From the NCBI RefSeq assembly GCF_000429865.1, contig NZ_AUCR01000009.1, positions 161,525 to 225,524 of the forward strand: 64,000 nucleotides of DNA, in the 5' to 3' direction. This stretch comes from Cucumibacter marinus DSM 18995 (GTDB taxonomy: Bacteria; Pseudomonadota; Alphaproteobacteria; Rhizobiales; Devosiaceae). A program made the position numbers and the translations under genes. Shown piece after piece: positions 16,331 to 25,593 of this stretch. Below the pieces are notes generated by a model that saw nothing but the letters and a program-made list of their open reading frames with translations, did not search any database and was not told where the DNA came from. How positions within the stretch are numbered: the stretch's first letter is position 1; each line of letters begins with the position of its first letter.

Positions 16331-19105
16331 TTATCCCCGGCCGCCGACAGCGATCGGCAGTGGTCCGGCAAAGGCTTCGGCAATCTCCGCCGCGCTCTGC
16401 GGGCGCCCGAAATGATAGCCCTGCCCGATCTGGCAGCCGGCGAGCTTGAGGACCCAGGCCTGATCCGCCGTCTCGATCCCCTCGGCCACGACGGCGAGAT
16501 CGAGGGCGTCACACAGCGTCAGGATCGAACGCACGATGGCCATGGAGGAGATATCCTCGGGCAGGTCCTTGATGAAGGAGCGGTCGATCTTGACCGTATC
16601 GACCGGCAGCCGGGCCAGATAGCCGAGCGAGGAATACCCCATGCCGAAATCGTCAAGCGCAACCGCCACGCCACGGTCGCGGATTTGCGACAGGGTGGCA
16701 ATGAAGCTCTCCGGCTTGCGGATAAACACGCTTTCCGTGATTTCGACTTCAAGCCGCTCCGGCGGCAGGCCGGACAGTTCGAGGGCCTGGTCGATTTCCG
16801 TGAGCACATCGCCATATTCGAACTGAAGCGCCGAAACATTGACGGCGACACGGCAGTTCGAGGGCCATGTCACTGCATCCGTACACGCCTTGCGCATGGC
16901 CCATGAGCCCAGCATCATGATCAGCCCGCTGTCTTCGGCGAGCGGAATGAACTGGGCCGGAGACACATGGCCCAACAGCGGATTGTGCCAGCGCATCAAG
17001 GCTTCGGCGCCAATATGTTGACCAGTCTGCAGATCGACCTGCGGCTGGTAGACGATCCGCATCTCGTCGCGCTCAAGGGCTTCGCGCAGCGCGACATCGA
17101 GCCGCTGGAACTGCTTCACCCGCGCATCGAATTCGGCATGGAAGAAACAGTGGCTGTTGCCCGGCTGCTCCTTGGCTTCGGCGAGCGCCATGTCGGCATG
17201 GGCGATCAGGGTCTCCGGATCGCTGCCCGACGCATTGGAATCCGTCAGCCCGACACTGATCCCGATCACCGCCCGGTGTTCGTTGATCACATAGGGCGCA
17301 GACAGGATTTCGATCAGAACCTTGATGAAGCCGACACGTTCTTCGAGCGTCAGCACGCGCGGCACGGCCAGCGCGAACCGGTCCGCCCCGAGCCTGGAAA
17401 CGCAGAAGCCGTCGAGACCCTCAAGCCGCCGCACTACCTGGCAGAGCACTTCATCCCCTACACCGTGTCCCAGGGATTCGTTGATGTTCTTGAACCGGTC
17501 GAGATCGATCAAGACCAGCGTCACACCGACATCGTCGGTCCGCCAGTTCTCGAAGAAATGGCAGATATCGGTGGCCAGACGCGTCCGCGAAAGGGCCCCG
17601 GTCAATGCATCATGATCGGCCAGGAACCGCACTTCGGCCTGGTGCCGGGTCCGCTCCGTGATATCCCGGAAGGTCAGGCATGCCACGCGCTCAACGGTCG
17701 TCTCGTCAACGCCCGGCACTTCGGAAACCGATATCGTGAACTCGATGACAAACTCGCTGCCGCTCGAGGGCCCGGCCAACATGGCTTCGACCGGCTCGCG
17801 GTAGCTCTGTTGGGCCCCGGGATTGCGCATCACTTCCATCACCGCTTCGGCCAGCACCGGCGGCAGCGCGGCTACGACGTTTTCGCCCGTCAAACGGCCA
17901 TCGTTGTGCAGGAGGCGGGCGACCGGATCGCTGGCCGTGAGGATAACGCCCTCCTGATTGACGACCACCACCCCGTCGAAGTGATCCTTGATCACCCGGT
18001 CCAGAATGGCTTGTGTCGCGGCCTGCTCGCGTTCCTTGGTCCGCGCCAGAAGGCCGCGCAGATCGATCTCCCGGCTCATCACTGCAAGGATCAGGGCGAT
18101 CGAGGCCGCATGGGCGCCGGCGGTCTCAGTCACGATCCCGGCACGGTCGAACAGCACCATGGCCGCGATTTCGAGACCGAACGAACCCACAAATGAGAAA
18201 CTCAAAACGGCCCAACCGCTGTAATCGCGTTTGAGGAACACAATGCCGAGGCACAGGGCCAGCCCGAGCAGGGCTGTAACGCCGGGACCGGTCTGCACGA
18301 GGTTCCGGTCAAGAAGCAGGGTTTCTGCAGCTGCGATTTGCAGGATGGGGCCGTAGGCAATGCCAAACCGCGGCACGACGAGATTGTCGCGAAGTTCAGT
18401 TGCACCAGCGCCAATCACCACATTTTTTGAGCGCAAGCGGTCGGGATCGACCTGCCCGGTGAGCACGTCCGCGGCCGAGATGACTTCGACGGATTCTATA
18501 TCGATCGAATAATCGATCAGGAATGACGAGAGATCCTCGGATTCCATGCCCGCGAGCACGCTGGGCAACGAACTTGTGGCTTCCCCGCCAATCATCACCG
18601 AGCGGGGAAATCGGCGGATCACGCCGTCATTGTCGGCAACCACATTTACGGCCGCTGACCACGCATGCTCGGCAAATGCAGGAAGCGGGGCGTTAATCGC
18701 CTCGACCACGCGCCCATCGGCGAGTTCCACTGGCTGGCGGAAACTGGCCAGAGTTACGAACCCCCCTGCTCGCTCAAGCGCGGCGGCGAGAGCGGCATCG
18801 TCCTCCGGCGTCGAACGGGAGGAGAAATCGACATCGAACGCGATCTCGTCGACGCCGTAATCGAGCAGGACATCGATCAGCTCGGCATGAACCCGGCGGG
18901 GCCAGGGCCACACACCGATGGTGTCAAGCGCCCGGGAATCGATCGACACCATGACGATGTCACCGGTGGGTGCGCGATTGCCGAGAGAAAAGCGCAGGTC
19001 CTGAAGCGCATGGTCGGCGGATTGGAACAAACCGAAGGCCGCAGCAACAAACACTGCCGCCGAAATCACGGCAGCAGTGAGAATCTGTTTGATTGCTTTG
19101 GTCAC
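16331..19105 (-). CDS. CHASE2-PAS-GGDEF-EAL membrane c-di-GMP phosphodiesterase
   Basis: A 924-residue signalling protein. One membrane helix (about 8-28) leads to an extracytoplasmic CHASE2 sensor (about 30-270), then three helices (275-345), a PAS domain (about 370-480), GGDEF (about 495-650) and EAL (about 675-910). The cyclase signature is degenerate: GADRF at 573-577 in place of GGDEF. The EAL domain looks intact, with E701-A-L, EITES, DDFGMGYSS (818 onward), KIDRSF and VAEGIET. It should therefore hydrolyse c-di-GMP, with the GGDEF domain possibly a GTP sensor. The start is a GTG at 19105 after CGGGGGC. It lies 67 bp downstream of a FecR-domain gene, a pairing known for CHASE2 sensors. 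Confidence 0.93.
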   Translation of the reverse strand: MTKAIKQILTAAVISAAVFVAAAFGLFQSADHALQDLRFSLGNRAPTGDIVMVSIDSRALDTIGVWPWPRRVHAELIDVLLDYGVDEIAFDVDFSSRSTPEDDAALAAALERAGGFVTLASFRQPVELADGRVVEAINAPLPAFAEHAWSAAVNVVADNDGVIRRFPRSVMIGGEATSSLPSVLAGMESEDLSSFLIDYSIDIESVEVISAADVLTGQVDPDRLRSKNVVIGAGATELRDNLVVPRFGIAYGPILQIAAAETLLLDRNLVQTGPGVTALLGLALCLGIVFLKRDYSGWAVLSFSFVGSFGLEIAAMVLFDRAGIVTETAGAHAASIALILAVMSREIDLRGLLARTKEREQAATQAILDRVIKDHFDGVVVVNQEGVILTASDPVARLLHNDGRLTGENVVAALPPVLAEAVMEVMRNPGAQQSYREPVEAMLAGPSSGSEFVIEFTISVSEVPGVDETTVERVACLTFRDITERTRHQAEVRFLADHDALTGALSRTRLATDICHFFENWRTDDVGVTLVLIDLDRFKNINESLGHGVGDEVLCQVVRRLEGLDGFCVSRLGADRFALAVPRVLTLEERVGFIKVLIEILSAPYVINEHRAVIGISVGLTDSNASGSDPETLIAHADMALAEAKEQPGNSHCFFHAEFDARVKQFQRLDVALREALERDEMRIVYQPQVDLQTGQHIGAEALMRWHNPLLGHVSPAQFIPLAEDSGLIMMLGSWAMRKACTDAVTWPSNCRVAVNVSALQFEYGDVLTEIDQALELSGLPPERLEVEITESVFIRKPESFIATLSQIRDRGVAVALDDFGMGYSSLGYLARLPVDTVKIDRSFIKDLPEDISSMAIVRSILTLCDALDLAVVAEGIETADQAWVLKLAGCQIGQGYHFGRPQSAAEIAEAFAGPLPIAVGGRG

Positions 19106-19172
19106 GTTGCCCCCGAGACGCTAAGCCGGATGCGCCGGCCACTCTGGGCCCGCGCATCCGGGTAATTCTGGA

Positions 19173-20099
19173 CTAGAGCAGTCCGCCAACAGTGTTGGTC
19201 AGTTTCTTGACAAGGCCCCCGCCGTTGCCTTGTCCGCCACCATTTCCGTTGCCGCCGCCATTGCCGTTGCCGCCGCCGTTACCGCCGCCATTACCGTTGC
19301 TATTGCCATTACCGTTGCCATTGCCGTTCCCATTCCCATTGCTGTTTGAATTGCCGTTGCCATTGTTGCCGCTGTTTCCGTTGCCGTTGCCGGTCAAGGC
19401 ATCAACGGTGTTCCCGACGGTCTTCTTGAGCTGGCCAGGTGCCGTTTCGAGGCCGTTGCCATTGCCCTGACTGCCCGGATCCACTGGTTTGCCGGTCGCC
19501 ATGTCCACAACGGCAGGCAGGCTGCCCTCGCCATCAACCTCAAGCGACATGCCGGTGTCTTCGCTGGCGCCTGCCTGTTGGCCCGGACGGATATCGACAC
19601 GGGCCCGACGCTTGGCGTCCTGCACCTGCACCACGCCGCGTTCGACCTTGACCATGGCCCCGTTTTCATCCGCATCGACGCTGAACCGGGTTCCCTTCAC
19701 CACGGCAGCGAGTTGCCGCGTGATCACGGCAAAATGCCGAACATTGCGCTTTTCGACGTCAACATCGAGCGTGCCGAAATCCTGATACACATTGGTGAAT
19801 TTTTCCCCGGGTGCCCGGTCGACGACCCGGATCTGGGTGTTTGCTCCCAGATTCATGACTTCCTTGCCGCGCCGTAACTCCACGCGACCGCCCTTGCCGG
19901 TGCGCAGGATCACGCCATCCGGCAGTTCGTCGCCGCGCACAAGCTCCTGCCATTCACCGTCGGAAAGGAAATGGACCGGTCCGCGCAACTTGTCGGCAAC
20001 CCAGTCAGTTGCCCAGGCCGGAACCGCACTCAGACTGGTGATGGCTATAAGAGCCGCACCTATGATTTTCGCCGCGTTGTTCATTGTGACGCCCCACAT
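19173..20099 (-). CDS. Secreted FecR-domain protein with Gly/Asn-rich tail
   Basis: A 308-residue exported protein. A signal peptide (MNNAAKIIG... to AWA) is followed by a FecR beta-domain (about residues 50-170: ELVRGDELPDG, GGRVELRRGKEVMNLG, FAVITRQLAAVVKGTRFSV). After a linker comes a low-complexity tail, about residues 238-300, made almost only of Asn and Gly with a few Ser and a Gln, then a short hydrophobic end LVKKLTNTVGGLL. FecR domains of this type commonly partner CHASE2 proteins, and the next gene encodes one. The start shown has AGGGA upstream; an ATG five codons in (20084) is possible. The Gly/Asn tail might be a flexible tether or self-associating segment. Its function is otherwise unknown. 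Confidence 0.85.
   Translation of the reverse strand: MWGVTMNNAAKIIGAALIAITSLSAVPAWATDWVADKLRGPVHFLSDGEWQELVRGDELPDGVILRTGKGGRVELRRGKEVMNLGANTQIRVVDRAPGEKFTNVYQDFGTLDVDVEKRNVRHFAVITRQLAAVVKGTRFSVDADENGAMVKVERGVVQVQDAKRRARVDIRPGQQAGASEDTGMSLEVDGEGSLPAVVDMATGKPVDPGSQGNGNGLETAPGQLKKTVGNTVDALTGNGNGNSGNNGNGNSNSNGNGNGNGNGNGNSNGNGGGNGGGNGNGGGNGNGGGQGNGGGLVKKLTNTVGGLL
19200..19395 (-). repeat. Simple-sequence tract encoding Gly/Asn repeats
   Basis: About 195 bp of imperfect GGCAATGG-type hexamers and 9-mers (minus strand), read as GNGNGN and GGGNGN. It is the only long low-complexity coding tract of this kind in the window and is prone to length change by slippage in steps of 6 bp, which preserve the frame. 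Confidence 0.8.
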
Positions 20100-20231
20100 T
20101 TGTCGTCCCTAAGGACTTTTCCGGGGTTCACTATGAAACAGGCTGCCCAAGCAACACTTAACGCGCCGGGAAAGCTCCAAATGCGGTTTTCATTTCATGA
20201 ATCGAACGGTTAGATCTTGAACCGTTCGGAC

Positions 20232-20260
20232 AAAAAAAAGGGCGGCCCGAAGGCCGCCCT
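20232..20260 (-). terminator. Rho-independent terminator of acsA
   Basis: On the minus strand AGGGCGGCC and GGCCGCCCT form a 9-bp stem around a TTCG tetraloop, followed by eight T. It begins 24 bp after the acetyl-CoA synthetase stop codon and separates it from the FecR gene. Confidence 0.95.
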
Positions 20261-20283
20261 TGATCCGTAAAACCACTTATCAA

Positions 20284-22221
20284 TCAGCGGTTCTGGCGAT
20301 TCTCGATCAGATCGTCGACAACGCCCGGGTCAGCCAGCGTCGAAGTATCGCCAAGAGAACCATAGTCGTTCTCGGCAACCTTTCGCAGAATTCGGCGCAT
20401 GATCTTGCCCGAACGGGTCTTGGGCAGGCCGGGAGCGAACTGGATGAGGTCGGGCGTACAGATCGGTCCGATTTCCTTGCGCACCCAGCTCTTGAGCTCG
20501 GCCTTGAGGTCGTCGGAAGGCTCTTGCCCGGACATTAGCGTGACATAGCAATAGATACCCTGCCCCTTGATGTCGTGCGGATAACCGACTACGGCAGCTT
20601 CGGAGACCTTGTCATGCGAAACAAGCGCGCTTTCGACCTCGGCGGTGCCAAGGCGGTGGCCCGAGACGTTCAGCACATCGTCGACGCGGCCGGTGATCCA
20701 GTAATAGCCGTCGGAATCCCGGCGGCAGCCGTCACCGGTGAAATAGTAGCCCTTGTAGGTCTCGAAATAGGTCGAGACAAAGCGGTCATGATCGCCATAG
20801 ACCGTCCGCATCTGGCCCGGCCAGCTGTCGGCGATGCACAACACGCCTTCAACGCCATTGCCTTCCTGCACTTCGCCTTCGGCGGACAGGATTTCAGGCT
20901 TGATCCCGAAGAACGGCTTGGTGGCCGAGCCCGGCTTGGTGGCCGTCGCCCCGGGGAACGGGGTAATCATGAACCCGCCGGTTTCTGTCTGCCACCAGGT
21001 GTCGACGATGGCACAGCGTCCGCGGCCGACCTTTTCGTGATACCAGCGCCAGGCCTCGGGGTTGATGGGCTCGCCCACCGTGCCCAGGATCCGCAGGCTC
21101 GACAGATCGGCGTTGTCGACGAAATGATCGCCGGCGCCCATCAGCGCACGGATCGCGGTCGGCGCGGTGTAGAAGATGTCGACCTTGTGCTTGTCGCAGA
21201 CCTTCCAGAAGCGCGAGGCATCCGGATAGTTCGGCACGCCCTCGAACATCAGCGTCGTCGCGCCGTTCGCGAGCGGGCCATAGACGATATAGGAATGCCC
21301 GGTCACCCAGCCCACATCGGCGGTGCACCAGTAAATATCGCCATCATGGTAGTCGAAAACCAGCTGATGGCTCAGCGAGGTGTAGACGAGATAGCCACCG
21401 GTCGTGTGCAGCACGCCCTTGGGCTTGCCGGTCGACCCCGAGGTGTAAAGGATGAACAGCGGATCTTCCGCATTCATCGGCTCGGGCGGGCAGTCCGGCG
21501 AGGCCTTTGCGGTTTCCTCGTGATACCAGTGGTCGCGGCCATCAACGAAGCCGACATCGCCGCCGGTGCGCTTGACCATCAGCACCTTGACGCCATCGAC
21601 ACCATCGAGCGCCTTGTCGACATTGGCCTTGAGCGGCACGGCCTTGCCACCGCGCACGCCCTCATCGGCGGTCACGACGATCGTGGCGCCGCAATCCTGC
21701 ACGCGGCTGCGCAGCGCGTCCGGCGAAAACCCGCCAAACACCACCGAGTGAACGGCCCCGATGCGGGCGGAGGCCAGCATGGCATAAGCGGCTTCCGGGA
21801 TCATCGGCATGTAGATGCAGACCCGGTCGCCCTTCTTGACGCCCATTGCCTTGTAGGCATTGGCCAGCCGGCTCACATGCTCATGCAATTCGCGATAGGT
21901 GATGTGCTTGTCTTCATCCGGGTTGTCCCCTTCCCAGATGATCGCGGTCTGGTCGCCCCGGGTCTCGAGATGCCGGTCGATGCAGTTGGCGGAAACGTTG
22001 AGAACCCCGTCCTCATACCACTTGATGGAGACATCGGGGTATTCGAAGGTGGTGTTCTTGACCTTGGTATAGGGCTCGATCCAGTCGAGCCGTTTGCCCT
22101 GCTCGCCCCAGAATGCATCCGGATCAGCGATCGATAGCGCGTACATATCTTCGTACTTCGCAGCATCGATCTGGGCGCGCGCCGCGATCTCCGCAGGCGG
22201 CTCGAAAATATCGCTACTCAT
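20284..22221 (-). CDS. acsA: Acetyl-CoA synthetase (AMP-forming)
   Basis: Activates acetate to acetyl-CoA through acetyl-AMP. The 645 residues match the usual length. Visible motifs are the P-loop-like [19 protein letters not shown], the A8 hinge [16 protein letters not shown] and the catalytic lysine in [11 protein letters not shown], the residue usually controlled by acetylation. GAGGAGGG precedes the ATG. It is monocistronic with its own terminator. It complements the leucine operon, which also produces acetyl-CoA, and the acetoacetyl-CoA synthetase at 40840, a relative with a different acyl pocket. Confidence 0.97.
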   Translation of the reverse strand: MSSDIFEPPAEIAARAQIDAAKYEDMYALSIADPDAFWGEQGKRLDWIEPYTKVKNTTFEYPDVSIKWYEDGVLNVSANCIDRHLETRGDQTAIIWEGDNPDEDKHITYRELHEHVSRLANAYKAMGVKKGDRVCIYMPMIPEAAYAMLASARIGAVHSVVFGGFSPDALRSRVQDCGATIVVTADEGVRGGKAVPLKANVDKALDGVDGVKVLMVKRTGGDVGFVDGRDHWYHEETAKASPDCPPEPMNAEDPLFILYTSGSTGKPKGVLHTTGGYLVYTSLSHQLVFDYHDGDIYWCTADVGWVTGHSYIVYGPLANGATTLMFEGVPNYPDASRFWKVCDKHKVDIFYTAPTAIRALMGAGDHFVDNADLSSLRILGTVGEPINPEAWRWYHEKVGRGRCAIVDTWWQTETGGFMITPFPGATATKPGSATKPFFGIKPEILSAEGEVQEGNGVEGVLCIADSWPGQMRTVYGDHDRFVSTYFETYKGYYFTGDGCRRDSDGYYWITGRVDDVLNVSGHRLGTAEVESALVSHDKVSEAAVVGYPHDIKGQGIYCYVTLMSGQEPSDDLKAELKSWVRKEIGPICTPDLIQFAPGLPKTRSGKIMRRILRKVAENDYGSLGDTSTLADPGVVDDLIENRQNR

Positions 22222-22368
22222 GGGTTACCCTCCTCAAGGTGCCTCTTTGACGCGCTTTATAGCCACACCATCCCCTTTGTTTCAAACACATAACCGACGC
22301 ACGTTGTCGCAAGGAAAACGCAAACAATTCCCGCTAGCCTCGGGGCGTGGGCGCAAAAGGTGATGATA

Positions 22369-22950
22369 ATGGACGATAACGCGCGACCGAATTTTTCCGT
22401 CAGAGCGTCGACGGCAGGTGACCTCGACTGGGCATATGAACGCCTTGTCGAGGCGATCGATACTTCACCCTATTACAACGACAGTTTCAAGGCCTGGGAG
22501 AAGGCCAGGCTCAACCGGAAATTCGTTGATGACCTGTTCGCCCACGACCCGTGGCACATCTTTATCGGCGAAGCTGACGGCGAACGGGCTTCGGTGCAGT
22601 TTTCCGGCCCCGATTGCGGGGTGTTGTTCCTTTATTGGTCCTACGTGTCCTTCCCCTACAGAAACTCGGGGATTGCCCAGTTTTCCCTGAGGCGCTGGGC
22701 GGAGCATTTCGACCGTGGCGACTTCCACAAGGCCGTCACGTTCACCAGGCCGGACAACCGGGCCGCCAATATCCTGATGAAGAGGTTCGGTTGGCAGCTC
22801 GTGGCCGAACTTCAGCAGCATATCTTTGGCGAGAACTATTTGATGTTCGACCTGCCCTTCGAGAAGGTGAACCCGGGCTATGTGACGCTCGAGCAGCCGG
22901 GCCGGCTTGGCCGCGTGGCCCGCCGCATCAAGGCATTGACCGCCAGGTAG
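22369..22950 (+). CDS. GNAT-like N-acetyltransferase family protein
   Basis: A 193-residue protein resembling GNAT acyltransferases. The arrangement RASTAGDLDWAYERLVEAI at the start, central strands around LFLYWSYVSFPYRNSGIAQ and the late FTRPDNRAANILMKRFGW segment fit the fold. The acetyl-CoA loop is not a textbook Q/R-x-x-G-x-G, so activity is uncertain. I chose the ATG at 22369 because AGGTG precedes it at good spacing; GTG at 22360 and ATG at 22363 are in frame. It is divergent from acsA and converges on the flippase gene with 12 bp between stops. The substrate is unknown. Confidence 0.7.
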   Translation: MDDNARPNFSVRASTAGDLDWAYERLVEAIDTSPYYNDSFKAWEKARLNRKFVDDLFAHDPWHIFIGEADGERASVQFSGPDCGVLFLYWSYVSFPYRNSGIAQFSLRRWAEHFDRGDFHKAVTFTRPDNRAANILMKRFGWQLVAELQQHIFGENYLMFDLPFEKVNPGYVTLEQPGRLGRVARRIKALTAR

Positions 22951-22962
22951 AACTTGGCGCGA

Positions 22963-24318
22963 TCAGCGGATGTCGGGGATTTGCCCTTCGGCATCGAGAG
23001 CCGGGCGCCCCGCCTCGAGCTTCAATCCGGCAAACACCGAAACATCGGCGCCGGTCACCGCCCGGCACATCCCCCACCAGCCTGCAGACAGCGCCATCAG
23101 GGCGGCCAATGCCGCCAGCGCCGCACCATTGAGGCCAAAGGCCGGGATCAGCACGAAATTGGCCACGACCAACGTGATCAGCCCGCCCAGCACCACCGGC
23201 AGCGCCGCATAGGGCCGGTCACGCAAGCTCAGGACGAGCGTTGCCGGGCCAAAGGCCGACCGGATGACCAGCCCGCCCATCAGCACCAGCAAGGCGGGAT
23301 AGCCTTGCTCGAAGGCAGGGCCGAACAGGGACAGGGCGAGCGGCCCAAGAATGGCCGCTGCGATCAGGGCCAAAACCGATACCGCCAGCGCGATCAGGTT
23401 GGACTGCACCACCCGGTGGGTGAATGCGGCCTTGTCTTCTCCCGCATTGGAGGCGAACAGGTCCGGCAGGAACACCGAATAGACCGCACCGATACCGAAA
23501 CTGGCCAGGACGAAGAACCGGACACAGACCCCGAAGACCGCAAGCTCTTCATGGGTCATCAGGTTCGAGATCAGAATGAGGTCGAAATCGAACAGGAAAT
23601 CGGTCGCGGCCGCGATGATCACCCAGGGCGCTGCAAACCGCCACCAGCGGGCATAGGCGGTGCCCAGCCCCTCTCCCGATCCGCGCGGCACACGATTGAC
23701 GGCGCGATAGGTGATCACGCCGTGCCCGACAGCATTCAGCGCGAGAACCAATGTCAGGCCGAGCGCCAGATGAACGAAGGGCAGCGTTGCCCCGCCTTCC
23801 CACACAGCAAGGGCCCCGACAATCGCAATCATCGCCAGCGGACGCACAACGACGTCCGGCGCGAATGCCACCAGGGGCCGCCTGAGCCCCACAAGCATGC
23901 CGCCGCAGATAAACACCACCGATTGTGCCACGGCACCGGCAAGCCAGGCGCCGCCGACCGGAGACAAGGTCTCGACCCATTCTGTCTGCGGCAGCGGAAG
24001 AAACATGAACGCGGCGAGCAGGAGGCTCGACAACACCACGACATGCAGAACCGCCGTGCCGACAAAGCCGCGCAGCAGGTCGCCTCTGCCATTGGTGGCA
24101 TATTCGGCGGCAAAATAGCTGGCGATGACCTGAAAACCGAGCGGCAACACCATCGCGGTGAGATTGATCGCGGCCACCAGCAGCAGGTACTGGCCGAGCG
24201 TTTCCGCTCCCCACAGATTGGCGATAAGCATCTGCACGCCGAACAGCAGCCCGGCGCCGAACAAACGGCTGCCGAAGATCGCTGTGCTCTTGGAGATGAC
24301 GTGGCTGATGCGCGCCAT
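22963..24318 (-). CDS. Polysaccharide/oligosaccharide flippase (Wzx/MATE-like)
   Basis: An integral membrane protein of 451 residues with 12-14 predicted helices. It starts MARISHVISKSTAIFGSRLFGAG, the usual entry of the polysaccharide biosynthesis/MVF superfamily. It would flip a lipid-linked glycan across the inner membrane. I chose the ATG at 24318, next to the stop of the FemAB-like gene (24327); a longer frame to 24423 would overlap that gene without added homology. The pairing with a FemAB-like transferase suggests a small cell-surface glycan locus, though no glycosyltransferase is adjacent. Confidence 0.85.
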   Translation of the reverse strand: MARISHVISKSTAIFGSRLFGAGLLFGVQMLIANLWGAETLGQYLLLVAAINLTAMVLPLGFQVIASYFAAEYATNGRGDLLRGFVGTAVLHVVVLSSLLLAAFMFLPLPQTEWVETLSPVGGAWLAGAVAQSVVFICGGMLVGLRRPLVAFAPDVVVRPLAMIAIVGALAVWEGGATLPFVHLALGLTLVLALNAVGHGVITYRAVNRVPRGSGEGLGTAYARWWRFAAPWVIIAAATDFLFDFDLILISNLMTHEELAVFGVCVRFFVLASFGIGAVYSVFLPDLFASNAGEDKAAFTHRVVQSNLIALAVSVLALIAAAILGPLALSLFGPAFEQGYPALLVLMGGLVIRSAFGPATLVLSLRDRPYAALPVVLGGLITLVVANFVLIPAFGLNGAALAALAALMALSAGWWGMCRAVTGADVSVFAGLKLEAGRPALDAEGQIPDIR

Positions 24319-24326
24319 GCTGCGGC

Positions 24327-25463
24327 CTAGCCCCGGGGGGCCTTGCGGTCCAGTACGCGCTTGATGCGGGCGCGGAGATCGCGAATGCCGTAGATGGTTG
24401 TGCCGAAAAGGCGTGGCCACCAATGATGGGCGTAATGCATGACCGGCGGCACCTGAGTGATCATGCCGGCCTTGCCGACCATGCCCGCCTTGAACTGGTG
24501 CAGCCCGTCGAAGCCATCCGTCCCGCCCAGATCATACCATTTGATGCGCGGGTTCCGGCTGAGCCATTCGATGATCCGGCCATGCATGAAATAGCCGGCC
24601 CTCAGCGGCAAAGCGTCGTCGCTGGTTGCGCCATAGAGATAGACCGCGGTCTCCCCGGCGGTGAAGATCACCGCGCCGGCGACGGCCCGCCCCTGCTTGC
24701 GCACCATGAACACTTCCGGCCGAACGCCTGGATCGGCCTTCATCAAGTCAGGCAGGCTCGTGAAAGCGGAATAATCAGGAAACTGCTTGCGCGCTGACAT
24801 TTCTTCATAAAGCGCGTTGAACACATAGAGCGCGTCAGAGCCGCAAAGCTCGAACGTCATCTCTTCCTTCTCCGACTTTCGCAAATGGTAGCGCCACTTT
24901 TGCGCATAGCTCTTCATCGTCTCTTCGGACGACAGCCCGATCCGCACGAAATACCGGTTGGGATAGGGCAGCTGCGGGCCGGGCCGGAACTGCTGCTCTG
25001 CCAGTGCCGCATGCGCGTAATTGTCCTCGACCGGCATGGCGCGCGGCAAGATGGAGAGCATCAGCCCCTTCTCTGCCGCATAGCGTTGCTTGAGGATATC
25101 GACCATCGCCGCGTAGTTCGCCGGCGCATCAGCAGAGTTCTGGTCGGCCAGCACCGGCCCCCATTTGACCACCGCAAAGCCGCCAAGCCGGAACGGCAAG
25201 GATTTGTGCATGATCAGGCAACCGCCGATGACGGAGCCGGCACGGGTAAATCGGAGGGCATCGATTTCCATATTGGGCCAGCGTACGGCCGAAAACGCGA
25301 CCAGCTGCTCCTGGCAGACGCCATCCATCTCGCCGACAAGGCGATCCCATTCGCCCGGGGCGACAAGCTCGGCAGTGACACCGCGCGACGCCGCAATGGC
25401 GCCGGGCTGGTGCCGATCCGCGGATTGCTCATCAATGTGGGGAAGCGCCGTTTCGGCCGACAT
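24327..25463 (-). CDS. FemAB-like (GNAT_6) acyltransferase
   Basis: A 378-residue protein of the lipid II:glycine glycyltransferase/BioF2-like family with a double GNAT fold. Indicative segments are YAQKWRYHLRKSEKEEM in the middle, and ALPLRAGYFMHGRIIEWLSRNP followed by YDLGGTDGFDGLHQFKAG near the C-terminus. In Gram-negatives such proteins are usually linked to exopolysaccharide or lipid modification rather than wall bridges. Here it precedes a flippase by 8 bp, forming a two-gene operon. CAGGGG lies ahead of the ATG. The donor could be aminoacyl-tRNA or acyl-CoA; the sequence does not say. Confidence 0.85.
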   Translation of the reverse strand: MSAETALPHIDEQSADRHQPGAIAASRGVTAELVAPGEWDRLVGEMDGVCQEQLVAFSAVRWPNMEIDALRFTRAGSVIGGCLIMHKSLPFRLGGFAVVKWGPVLADQNSADAPANYAAMVDILKQRYAAEKGLMLSILPRAMPVEDNYAHAALAEQQFRPGPQLPYPNRYFVRIGLSSEETMKSYAQKWRYHLRKSEKEEMTFELCGSDALYVFNALYEEMSARKQFPDYSAFTSLPDLMKADPGVRPEVFMVRKQGRAVAGAVIFTAGETAVYLYGATSDDALPLRAGYFMHGRIIEWLSRNPRIKWYDLGGTDGFDGLHQFKAGMVGKAGMITQVPPVMHYAHHWWPRLFGTTIYGIRDLRARIKRVLDRKAPRG

Positions 25464-25593
25464 AGAAGACCCCTGTTTTGAATTCGGGGCCTAAAATCGC
25501 ATCGAAACCTTACTCAAGAACAACTAGCAACTCGTCAAAGCCGTGTTTTCGTCTGCCATGGTTAAGTTGCTTTGATAATTGGTAAAACTTGTC

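Noticed and set aside
22954..24330. 458-residue plus-strand frame over the flippase gene
   Set aside because: Composition is dominated by His, Gln and Arg, typical of a reversed membrane-protein gene.
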